Source of the DNA: Halosegnis rubeus
GTDB taxonomy: Archaea; Halobacteriota; Halobacteria; Halobacteriales; Haloarculaceae
Length of the DNA stretch: 64,000 nucleotides
Direction of reading: 5' to 3'
Assembly: GCF_009184545.1 (NCBI RefSeq)
Contig: NZ_QJOW01000001.1
Span: forward strand, 186,001 to 250,000
Positions 1 through 7,292 of the stretch are shown here, piece by piece. Position numbers and translations under genes: made by a program. Within the stretch, counting starts at the first letter, position 1; every line of letters starts with the position of its first letter. Under the pieces are notes generated by a model. That model made no database searches. It was not told where the DNA came from and saw nothing but the letters and a program-made list of their open reading frames with translations.

Positions 1-225
1 GAGTGGAAACTCATTCGAGGCTCAGACGGAACCCGCCGACTATACCGAACAGAAGGTGAAGAAACTGATGACAAATCAGAACTATATCCAGATATAGCTG
101 AGCATCTTGAAAACCAACTTGATGAGTGGCTTAACTCGTTTGAACACGCTGATGTGACTGATGATGCTGTTCGAATAAGTAAGGACACAAGAAACCGACT
201 TGAGGAACTTGGCTATCTACAGTAA
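1..225 (+). CDS. C-terminal end of a sulfatase-like protein (partial)
   Basis: The reading frame is open from the first base to a TAA stop and encodes the last 74 residues of a protein whose start lies outside the window. It begins WKLIRGSDG, continues through an acidic linker with LYPDIAEHL, and ends RLEELGYLQ. This layout is typical of the end of haloarchaeal arylsulfatase-type hydrolases, where a short strand (WKLI) is followed by helices and a terminal L-x-x-LGYL. Such enzymes belong to the alkaline phosphatase superfamily and are common in surface-polysaccharide loci, which fits the neighbours. The active site is not visible, so substrate and activity cannot be judged. Confidence 0.6.
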   Translation, partial: EWKLIRGSDGTRRLYRTEGEETDDKSELYPDIAEHLENQLDEWLNSFEHADVTDDAVRISKDTRNRLEELGYLQ

Positions 226-400
226 ATATAAAATAGTCAGTGCCGCTCCCAATTGAATCCCAGAAAAATTTTATCAGATTGTGCGAAAGCTGAAATCAGA
301 AAACCCAAGTGTGTTGTTTCCACAGCTATTGTGTTGGCCATACGACATTCTCACATCTTACATCTAGAATAATAAACTTCTACTTAATAATGTGTATCTT

Positions 401-408
401 CTTCAGCT
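401..408. repeat. Target-site duplication, left copy
   Basis: The 8-mer CTTCAGCT directly abuts the left end of the insertion sequence and is repeated exactly at 1103-1110 at the right end. Eight-base direct repeats are the usual target duplication of IS6-family transposition. Confidence 0.9.
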
Positions 409-1102
409 GGTAGTGTTCAGATACGCTGATTCCATGCGAAGGCGAACGCTTGAAGCCAATTTTCGACGGTGTCTGCTTCGGCGTGACTGAAACAGTTTGA
501 GAACTGGTTTGTTCGGCGTTTTAGTTCCTGAAAGACACGTTCGAGGCATTCCGATTACCGTGTTTTTCATATCTGTAATCGAGACCGTGTCGATGGAGTG
601 CTGCTTGCAGCCACGGTGCAGAATCGACGAGGAAGAGCGCATCATCGACGAGATGTTTCTCGCGGAGTTCCGCAAGGAACATCTCGGTTATCGCTTGATT
701 TCTCGTCGGAGAGAGCTTCACATGTAGCAAGCGGTTTGTCTCGGAATCGACTGCAGCGTACAGCCAGAATCGTTCATCGTTGAGCTGGATCATGGTTTCG
801 TCGACTGCAACGTGATCCGGGTCGGCACCATCTGTTGGCTGTAGATCGGCTTTCTGTACCCAGTTGTGGACGGTGGATCGACAACGCTCGACACCCAAAC
901 TATCAAGAATCGAGATGATATTCGAAAGTGATAGTCCAGCCAAATGGAGTCGAATACGAACTTCATCGCTGGTTCGGGTGTCGCCTCTCGCTCCACAAAT
1001 TCTAACTCGAAGCGGTCGCTATCGCCGTTGAGGCGGGCGGTTTCGAGCATAGCCACTCAACAATCGTACCGCCTCATCCTTGATCCTTATCTGAACACCG
1101 CC
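409..1102. mobile_element. IS6-family insertion sequence, 694 bp
   Basis: The element is bounded by imperfect terminal inverted repeats: GGTAGTGTTCAGATA at the left, and the reverse complement of GGCGGTGTTCAGATA at the right (13 of 15 matching). Exact 8-bp direct repeats flank both ends. It carries one transposase gene on the minus strand, disrupted by two frameshifts. It is inserted near the 3' end of the glycosyltransferase gene that begins at 2207. Removing the element and one target copy restores a reading frame that ends at 384-386, only five sense codons beyond the insertion point. The clean target duplication implies a simple insertion with no later deletion at the ends. Confidence 0.88.
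417..1056 (-). pseudogene. IS6-type DDE transposase, frameshifted
   Basis: Three minus-strand frames together spell one haloarchaeal IS6 transposase. The N-terminus starts at 1056 (MAMLETARLNG), the central part has VAVDETMIQL and LVDSAPWLQ, and the end (ELKRRTNQF to AWNQRI) stops at 417. The first frameshift lies near 930-945. The second, near 535-545, breaks the frame exactly at the SERVFQELK segment that should carry the catalytic glutamate of the DDE triad. Total length is close to the roughly 210 residues usual for the family. The copy is almost certainly inactive on its own, though it could be mobilised by a related transposase elsewhere. Confidence 0.85.
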
Positions 1103-2207
1103 CTTCAGCTTCTTCCACAACTCTATATAAATGCGATGTCGTCAGTTCAACTGTAGAGTCCCAATTATAATGCCCCTCAATTGCTGATCGTGGAGAGGAT
1201 GGTGTCTCGACAAGTACTTGTTTAATCGAAGTACTATAGCCGCTGATATTCCCTACTGTCACTGTCTCTCCCACATCATCAACGAGCGGTGCGACGTGTT
1301 CAAGGTCGCTCACGACGGCCGGGACCCCTGAAGCGAGGGCTTCCAACACCGTTCGTGGAAGACCCTCCGCTCTGGATGGTAGTATAAGCGCGTCTGCGCC
1401 ACGATACACTGCCGGCATCTCGTCGTACGCGACATGACCGAGGAAGGTAACTGCTTCTCCCATCCCACGGGCCGCTACCAGATCTTCCAGTCCCTCCTGC
1501 AGTGGGCCATCGCCACATACCACGAGATGGGCATCCGGCATATCCGCTCGGAGTTGGTCAACTGCGGCAACAGCGTCGCGTGGACGTTTCCCTTCAACGA
1601 GCCGTCCGACAAACAGTATCACCGGTCCGTCGCCGGTTGGTAGACGCTCGCTCACCGGACCATCTGGGGTAAATCGTGTTGTATCGATACCATTGTGGAC
1701 AACCTCGATTGGGGCTGTGACGCCAATCCCCCGCAGGCGGTCTCGGTCGGCTTCGGTATAGCAAAACGCTACCGACGCTCGATTAAACGTCCAGCGTCCA
1801 AGCGTCCGAAGGTAGGCGTCGAAGACCACCTTTGGAGCGGTTTGTGAGTAGAGTCCGTGGTTGGTCACGGCCAGTGGTACGTCGGAAAATCGGGTGGCTA
1901 GTGCCGCGAGATTCGTCGAGAAGTATAGGTGTGAGTGGGCGTGGACAACATCGTACTGCCCCGAGCTGACGGCATCAACTAGGAAGCGCCCGACACCGGT
2001 CGAAAGCTCGTTTCCGAGTGGCGACGCTGATGCCGGCCGCCGAACGACACGGTACCCATCGCGAGTTTCCTCGCTGTGGGGTCCCACAGTCAACACCGTC
2101 ACGTCATGTCCCATCGCCGCTTGGTCGCGGCTCATCGCGTGAACATGATAAGGACCGCCACCAGTCACGTCAGGGTAGAGCTTCTGTGCGACGCGAAGAA
2201 TACGCAT
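1074..2207 (-). CDS. GT4-type glycosyltransferase with IS-altered C-terminus
   Basis: The protein has the two-domain GT-B fold pattern. The N-terminal acceptor half opens MRILRVAQKLYPDVTGG, and the C-terminal donor half contains VVCGDGPLQ and the E-x7-E type signature within PSRAEGLPRTVLEALASG. It would move a nucleotide-activated sugar onto a growing glycan at the cytoplasmic face of the membrane. The last eight residues (RCSDKDQG) are encoded by the inserted IS6 element. Before insertion the protein would have ended EEDTHY with a stop at 384-386. Only a handful of terminal residues change, so activity may be retained. Donor and acceptor cannot be read from sequence. Confidence 0.85.
   Translation of the reverse strand: MRILRVAQKLYPDVTGGGPYHVHAMSRDQAAMGHDVTVLTVGPHSEETRDGYRVVRRPASASPLGNELSTGVGRFLVDAVSSGQYDVVHAHSHLYFSTNLAALATRFSDVPLAVTNHGLYSQTAPKVVFDAYLRTLGRWTFNRASVAFCYTEADRDRLRGIGVTAPIEVVHNGIDTTRFTPDGPVSERLPTGDGPVILFVGRLVEGKRPRDAVAAVDQLRADMPDAHLVVCGDGPLQEGLEDLVAARGMGEAVTFLGHVAYDEMPAVYRGADALILPSRAEGLPRTVLEALASGVPAVVSDLEHVAPLVDDVGETVTVGNISGYSTSIKQVLVETPSSPRSAIEGHYNWDSTVELTTSHLYRVVEEAEGRCSDKDQG
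1103..1110. repeat. Target-site duplication, right copy
   Basis: CTTCAGCT at the right border of the IS6 element is identical to 401-408. It falls inside codons of the interrupted glycosyltransferase gene. Confidence 0.9.
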
Positions 2208-2310
2208 TCACAGAGGTATGGCGTCGCCGACGGTATCAACGCCCCGGTTTTCCTTACACGACACACAGGTCAGACTACCAGACTATTTTGACAACATCGC
2301 CCGCAACATC

Positions 2311-2833
2311 TCACAGCTGTCGCACAACGAGCTTCAGGTCGAACCAGAACGACTGTCGTCGGATATGCTCCACACCGTACCGAAGCTTCACGTCGGTGTC
2401 AAGACTCGATGTACCATTCACTTGTGCGAGGCCTGTCAATCCCGGCTTGACGAACCACCGCTTTCGCCAGTCGGTGGTGTCCGACTCGATGTGCGACTCC
2501 TCGTCGGTCCAGACCGCCCGCGGTCCGACGACGCTCACCTCGCCTCGGAAGATGCCAACAGCTGTGGGAGTTCGTCCAGGTGCGTCTGTCGGATGAATTC
2601 TCCCCCGCGATTGATCCGGTCGTTCGAGTTATCACTCTTGGCCTGCTGTCGTCACTCGTCGTCGGTCGCATTGACCGGAACTTGTACACGTCGAAGGTGT
2701 CCCCCAACGCTGCCGTCCGCTCCTGTGTATGGAACATACTTCCGTAATCCTCCAGTTTCATTGCGACAGTAATCACGAGCATAACCGGCGACAAGACGAG
2801 TAGTCCGCCCCCAGCGAACACAGCACACGGCAT
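2311..2833 (-). pseudogene. Sugar-phosphate transferase relic (WcaJ-like)
   Basis: Two overlapping minus-strand frames carry consecutive parts of a bacterial-type sugar transferase (PF02397 family), which starts lipid-linked glycan synthesis by moving a sugar-1-phosphate onto a polyprenyl phosphate. The upstream frame has a hydrophobic segment followed by DVYKFRSMRP. The downstream frame has MSVVGPRAVW, FVKPGLTGLAQVNG and LRYGVEHIRRQSFWFD. The frames join only if frameshifts between about 2540 and 2640 are assumed, and the normal N-terminal membrane region is missing. It lies just upstream of the GT4 gene in the same direction, so it was probably once part of that operon. Confidence 0.8.
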
Positions 2834-2967
2834 GACGCCCAGAGCCGAATGGCACCGGATTTACACACAAGTCGGACTTACTGTGGTTGACAGACTCGGT
2901 ATACTGAAGTAGGGATAACATAAGATAGCGATATGAGTAGTTCGGTGAATGTGTTCGGACTAAGAGA

Positions 2968-4479
2968 ATGAGTTTGTTAAGAGATCCTTCGGACTATCTG
3001 CCAATCGTTCCAGGGCTCGTCTTTGCAGTGTTGGTTTTTACCATATATACAATCACACATAGTTACCCGACTACGCACGCTGGACTATACTTCACTATCG
3101 CGGAAGAAATATCAAATAACGGATACTTGCTCCCAGAGACGATTCCGTATTACACCGCCGATGGCGTCCCGTTTGCGTATCCGCCGTTAATGTTCTACGT
3201 TATAGCCTTGCTAACGGATATCGGACTTAGTCAAATCTTTTTGATGCAATTTGTACCAGGTCTGGTCATGGTACTTTGTGTTGTGCCATTTTATCTAATC
3301 GCTAGCGAACTACTGCAGTCAAAAATTCATGCTGGTTTTGCCGCATCACTTTACGCGCTAGCATCACATACTTTTGTCACGTATCTTGGCTCGGGCGGAA
3401 TCGTTCGTGGTCCAGCTGTGTTATTTTTCTTATGTGGAACCTACGCTGCAATCCAAGTGTTCATGAATGATGACCGGCGATGGCTTGTTCCGGCAGGTAT
3501 TATATTCGGAGCGACGTTACTTACACATCCGAGCCACGCGGTCCGTCTTGGTCTAACATATGTACTACTGTTTGCCGTTTTTGAACAGTCAATTGATGGT
3601 TTTGTTGAGGGGATAAGCACCGCTGTAATCGGCTTTGGAATTGCCGCCCCTTGGCTAGTTGCGGTCATCTCAATGCATGGTTGGAGTCCGTTTATTGCTG
3701 CCTTTGGCACATTCCAAGAGTTCAGCAGCCAAGCAGGGTTAGGTGCCTTCATCAATAACGTAGCAGCCTATCAGGGTGCGTTCGGGCAACCAACTACCAG
3801 CGCACCCACTGGCCAGATAATTTGGTACGTAACAATACTTGGAAGCGTTCATCTTGTCGCCAAGCGCCGATTATTTCTCCCACTTTGGTTCCTGTTAACC
3901 GGCGTGGTCGGAGCTGCAGTGAATCTGGCGCTCTATGCACAGACGATGATTGCTGCAGTATTCTTCCTTGACGCATTCAGTAGTATCCCTGAATTTCTCC
4001 AATCCAGAAAGGTATCATATGAGTCAATCATTCTGGTACTATTCGTATGTTCGATTATTGTTCCGACGGCGGCTTTCAGTATGAATACAGCAGTCGATAT
4101 GCGTGAGACTCTCTCCGATGACTCAATGGAGGCTATGGAGTGGGTAAGTGAAAATACAGAGTCCGACGCGACATTCATAGTTACTGGAGGTACCGGTGAA
4201 TGGTTCCCGCTATTCACTGGACGTACCATTCTGATCTCAAGATGGGGCGCGGAGTGGGACGGCCCTGACGAATACCGAAATCAAAATCAGATGTGGTCAA
4301 GAGTAAATTCCTGCCAGACAGCAGATTGCCTGCAAGAACTGATGCAATCTAATAACCTACAACCAGATTATATCGTAGTCAGTGAAGAAAGTTTACGAGA
4401 GTCGTTGTCAGAAAGTGAGCAATTCAACCAGAGGTATACAACCTCAGAGATAGTTGTTTATAAAACAGTCGGGTTATAG
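2968..4479 (+). CDS. Polytopic membrane protein, GT-C-like
   Basis: A 503-residue protein with roughly ten hydrophobic segments in its first 370 residues and a soluble C-terminal domain of about 130 residues. After the first membrane segment there is an acidic extracytoplasmic loop (YYTADGVPFAYPP), the position where polyprenyl-phosphate-sugar-dependent GT-C enzymes keep catalytic acids. This suggests, but does not prove, a glycosyltransferase or related sugar-handling role. Codon and base composition are clearly more AT-rich than the bulk of the window, as in the flanking relics, pointing to acquired DNA. It starts at an ATG following TAAGAGA and looks intact, with no frameshift. Confidence 0.6.
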   Translation: MSLLRDPSDYLPIVPGLVFAVLVFTIYTITHSYPTTHAGLYFTIAEEISNNGYLLPETIPYYTADGVPFAYPPLMFYVIALLTDIGLSQIFLMQFVPGLVMVLCVVPFYLIASELLQSKIHAGFAASLYALASHTFVTYLGSGGIVRGPAVLFFLCGTYAAIQVFMNDDRRWLVPAGIIFGATLLTHPSHAVRLGLTYVLLFAVFEQSIDGFVEGISTAVIGFGIAAPWLVAVISMHGWSPFIAAFGTFQEFSSQAGLGAFINNVAAYQGAFGQPTTSAPTGQIIWYVTILGSVHLVAKRRLFLPLWFLLTGVVGAAVNLALYAQTMIAAVFFLDAFSSIPEFLQSRKVSYESIILVLFVCSIIVPTAAFSMNTAVDMRETLSDDSMEAMEWVSENTESDATFIVTGGTGEWFPLFTGRTILISRWGAEWDGPDEYRNQNQMWSRVNSCQTADCLQELMQSNNLQPDYIVVSEESLRESLSESEQFNQRYTTSEIVVYKTVGL

Positions 4480-4504
4480 AAGCATACTGGGGGGCTTATG
4501 TGTT

Positions 4505-4520
4505 ATTATATCGATATAAT
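4505..4520. repeat. Perfect 16-bp AT-rich palindrome
   Basis: ATTATATC is followed immediately by its reverse complement GATATAAT. It lies 26 bp after the stop of the plus-strand membrane-protein gene and before the end of the converging deacetylase relic. It may act as a transcript-end hairpin or a protein-binding site. There is no following T-run that would make it a clear terminator. Confidence 0.5.
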
Positions 4521-4630
4521 CCGATATGACACAAGGGGGTACGAAGACCGTGGCACTCTGATCCGAGTAAGATGGAGTTTCCATTGTCTCGACAGCGTGA
4601 AGTAGAGTAGCGGCTGCGTGTATTTTGGCA

Positions 4631-5419
4631 TTACACGAAGTCCTGTTCGAGCCAGGCGACAATCGACGCTGATTCAAAATCCCTCATCTTGTAGTAATGC
4701 TGATCGGGCACGGTTGTCTTTAGTGTGGACACCTTGTCATTAGTGGACAGATCCTTGGTTTGGTCTACTGTGGTCTCCCTAGAGGCTGTTTCAGAGATAT
4801 AGATATGCGAATTTATCGCCGAGCCAGTCGCTCCAATCCGAACTGGACTTTCTTTGGACCGCCTGATGTGTTCTGATAGAACGTATTGTAATTTCTTGAG
4901 GCAGTGACATCTGAAACAGCAGAGATGGATGTCCTCCCACCACCGCTAGCTGTTGACTGTCCGATCTCGAAGTACCTCAAAGTCGCCAGCTCTGATATAA
5001 TTCCCGAACGATCTGAGCGAGTCTCGAAGTGCTGTAATCCGAATACCACGGCTTTTGATATCCTGAATCAAGTACCGAACGCGGGTCGTATCGCCTGGCT
5101 CGTGGCTGAACACGATTCCCAACCCCGTATTGCTGGCAATCGTATCAAGCCACGACTGAAGATTCGTTCGGAAAACCTGGTCACTCTCGAAATTCTGTCC
5201 GGAAAGCCCAAGTTCTGTGATTGGCGTCGTATTCAAATTGTCAGAACCACCAACCCGAGCAGCATTATACCACTGACTCACCCAATGACGGCCCCGCTGA
5301 TTGGGCCCGTCCTGACCATTGGGATAGATGTAGTTTGAGACTGTGACGCCGTACTTAGTCAGGTCCTTTTGCATTTCTGTAGCTCTTTCCGGGCGCCGCG
5401 CTCTGATAGCATGAATGTC
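4631..5419 (-). pseudogene. Polysaccharide-deacetylase-like relic
   Basis: Three minus-strand frames continue one another. The first runs from about 5419 with YGVTVSNYIYPNGQ, a Tyr/Arg/Gly-rich stretch, LGIVFSHEPGD and IKSRGIRITALRDSL. The second continues from about 4950 with GRTSISAVSDVTASRNY. The third, from about 4830, ends in SIVAWLEQDFV with a stop at 4631-4633. The segment order resembles the C-terminal half of haloarchaeal NodB-type deacetylases, where a late strand ends in H and is followed by a segment resembling IRSKGVRVITPSEAL. The NodB motifs and the start are absent and an in-frame stop lies just upstream. The family call is moderate; that the gene is broken is clear. Confidence 0.55.
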
Positions 5420-5500
5420 GCACTAATCAAGTAGCTATTCGATACCGCCATCCTCCGGTCATTGTTGACCCTCGGTTACTATCCCCAATAAGTGCAACCC

Positions 5501-6487
5501 CTACGACGCCCGAACAAGCGGCTCGTACCACTCGCGGTTGGCACGGTACCAGTCGATGAACTGTGCGACGCCCTCGCGGATGTCGTACGTCGGTTCGTAG
5601 TCCAGCCGGTCACGCGCTCGGTCGACGGATGCGTGGGTGTGTTCTGCATCCGCCGCGTGGCGGTCGTCGAACTCGAACTCTAGTTCGGGGTCAACCTCGT
5701 CACGAATTGCTCCTGCCAACTCGCGAATCTCGATGTTGTCGGTAGAGCCGATGTTCACGGCTTCACCGTCTGCGACATCCGTCTCCAACAGTGCGAGGTT
5801 CGCTGAGACCACATCATCAATGTAGGTGAAGTCGCGAGTCTGTGTTCCGTCGCCGTAGATAACCGGCGATTCTCCGTTCATACATCGAGAGACGAAGTTC
5901 GTGATAGCCATGTTCGGCCGCATTCGTGGGCCGTACACGGTGAAATAGCGAAGTGCGACGAACGAGAGGTCGTACACCTCGGAGTACGAACAACCGTATC
6001 GCTCAGCGGCAAGCTTTGAGGCACCGTACGGTGAGACTGGCGTCGTCGGGTGCTGTTCGTCGTAGGGAAGATACTCCGGCTTCCCGTACACCGACGACGA
6101 CGAGGCATAGACAATACGCTTCACGTCATTCTCACGGGCTGTATCAAGGATATTCAACGTTCCTTCGACGTTCACCTCGTCGTAGACACGTGGCTCAGCG
6201 ACGCTGTCGCGAACGCCAGCCCGCCCGGCCTGATGATAAATGAACTCCGCCTCCCCGACGAGTGTCTCGACGGTCGCCTCGTCGCGAACGTCTCCCTCGA
6301 CGAACTCATAGCTACCGTCGGAGCCAGTGGCTGTCTCACGACAGGCCTCGATGGTGTGCCGTTTAATCGAGAGGTCGTAGTAGGGATGCATCATGTCAAC
6401 GACAGTCACGTCGTGTCCCTGTGCCACAAGTTGCTGGCTGATGTTTCCACCGATGAACCCCGCGCCGCCGGTGACGAGTATCTGCAT
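5501..6487 (-). CDS. NAD-dependent epimerase/dehydratase (extended SDR)
   Basis: A 328-residue extended short-chain dehydrogenase acting on a nucleotide sugar, probably as a UDP-hexose 4-epimerase or related enzyme. It has the N-terminal nucleotide-binding motif TGGAGFIGG, a catalytic YGASK at about residues 150-154 preceded by SSSSVYG, and the sugar-binding signature TRDFTYIDDV. The ATG at 6487 was chosen because it puts the Rossmann strand MQILVTGG at the N-terminus. It overlaps the stop of the upstream nucleotidyltransferase gene by one base (TGATG), indicating translational coupling. With that gene it likely supplies an activated sugar for glycan assembly. Confidence 0.88.
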   Translation of the reverse strand: MQILVTGGAGFIGGNISQQLVAQGHDVTVVDMMHPYYDLSIKRHTIEACRETATGSDGSYEFVEGDVRDEATVETLVGEAEFIYHQAGRAGVRDSVAEPRVYDEVNVEGTLNILDTARENDVKRIVYASSSSVYGKPEYLPYDEQHPTTPVSPYGASKLAAERYGCSYSEVYDLSFVALRYFTVYGPRMRPNMAITNFVSRCMNGESPVIYGDGTQTRDFTYIDDVVSANLALLETDVADGEAVNIGSTDNIEIRELAGAIRDEVDPELEFEFDDRHAADAEHTHASVDRARDRLDYEPTYDIREGVAQFIDWYRANREWYEPLVRAS

Positions 6488-7233
6488 CAGCTCTCGGCCT
6501 CTGTCGATTCGGCTGCACCATCTGCATCTTGTAATCGTTCCTCGGCTCGGTCGCGGTCTTCCGGATACCCGATATCCATCCGCCAGCCGTCCAGCTGAAC
6601 CGCGTCGATCGTCCGCCCGGAGTGAATCAGCAGATCGATCGCGTCCGAAATCTCGTACTCCCCGCGGTCGGACGGCTGCACCAGATGACACGCATGAAAA
6701 ATTGCCGGCGAGAAGGTGTAGAAGCCGGTCATCACGAGATTCGACGGCGGGTCGTCGGGCTTCTCCACGACCGCCGTAATCTCGCCGTAGTCGTTCGTGT
6801 CACACACCCCGTACCGCGAGGCTTCCTCCCACGGCACCTCCTCGACCAGAAACGCCGCATCGGCGCGGTCCTCCTGCTGGCGGTCGACGACGTCCTGCAG
6901 ATTCGCCTGGAAGATGTTGTCCCCGAGCATGAGCATGAAGTCGTCGTCGATGTGCTCCTCGACTGTCAGCAGTGCGTGTGCAATCCCTAGTGCTTCCCGC
7001 TGGTGACAGTACGTAATTGGGATGCCCTCGTACGCATCCCCATAGCGAGTAATAATCTGCTCTTTCTTGTAGCCGACGACGATGTAGAGCTCAGATGCAC
7101 CCAGCTCCACCAACTCGTCGAGACAGTACTCCAAAATCGGCTGCCCGTTCACCTCGACGAGGGGCTTCGGTTTGTCGTCGGTGAGGGGCCGCAACCGCGT
7201 TCCCTTCCCGGCTGCGATGACGACTGCTTGCAT
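6487..7233 (-). CDS. aglF: Sugar-1-phosphate nucleotidyltransferase, AglF-like
   Basis: The protein begins MQAVVIAAGKGTRLRPLT, the nucleotide-binding signature of NTP:sugar-1-phosphate transferases. It continues with MLMLGDNIF (metal-binding Asp) and VVEKPDDPPSNL. It closely resembles Haloferax AglF, which activates glucose-1-phosphate in the N-glycosylation pathway. A GTG twelve bases upstream (7245) is in frame, but the ATG at 7233 matches the usual family start. A short acidic, Ala/Glu-rich tail follows the catalytic domain. It is coupled to the downstream epimerase gene, and the STT3-like gene lies upstream on the same strand, as in other haloarchaeal N-glycosylation clusters. Confidence 0.85.
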   Translation of the reverse strand: MQAVVIAAGKGTRLRPLTDDKPKPLVEVNGQPILEYCLDELVELGASELYIVVGYKKEQIITRYGDAYEGIPITYCHQREALGIAHALLTVEEHIDDDFMLMLGDNIFQANLQDVVDRQQEDRADAAFLVEEVPWEEASRYGVCDTNDYGEITAVVEKPDDPPSNLVMTGFYTFSPAIFHACHLVQPSDRGEYEISDAIDLLIHSGRTIDAVQLDGWRMDIGYPEDRDRAEERLQDADGAAESTEAES

Positions 7234-7292
7234 ACTCGTGCTCACCGAGCCACCAGTAAAGGGTTTGCCGACTCACCGTCCGTCGCCAGACG

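Noticed and set aside
5501-6691. Longer epimerase start reaching 6691
   Set aside because: The extra 68 residues overlap the nucleotidyltransferase gene and lack any family similarity, whereas the ATG at 6487 begins exactly at the Rossmann strand.
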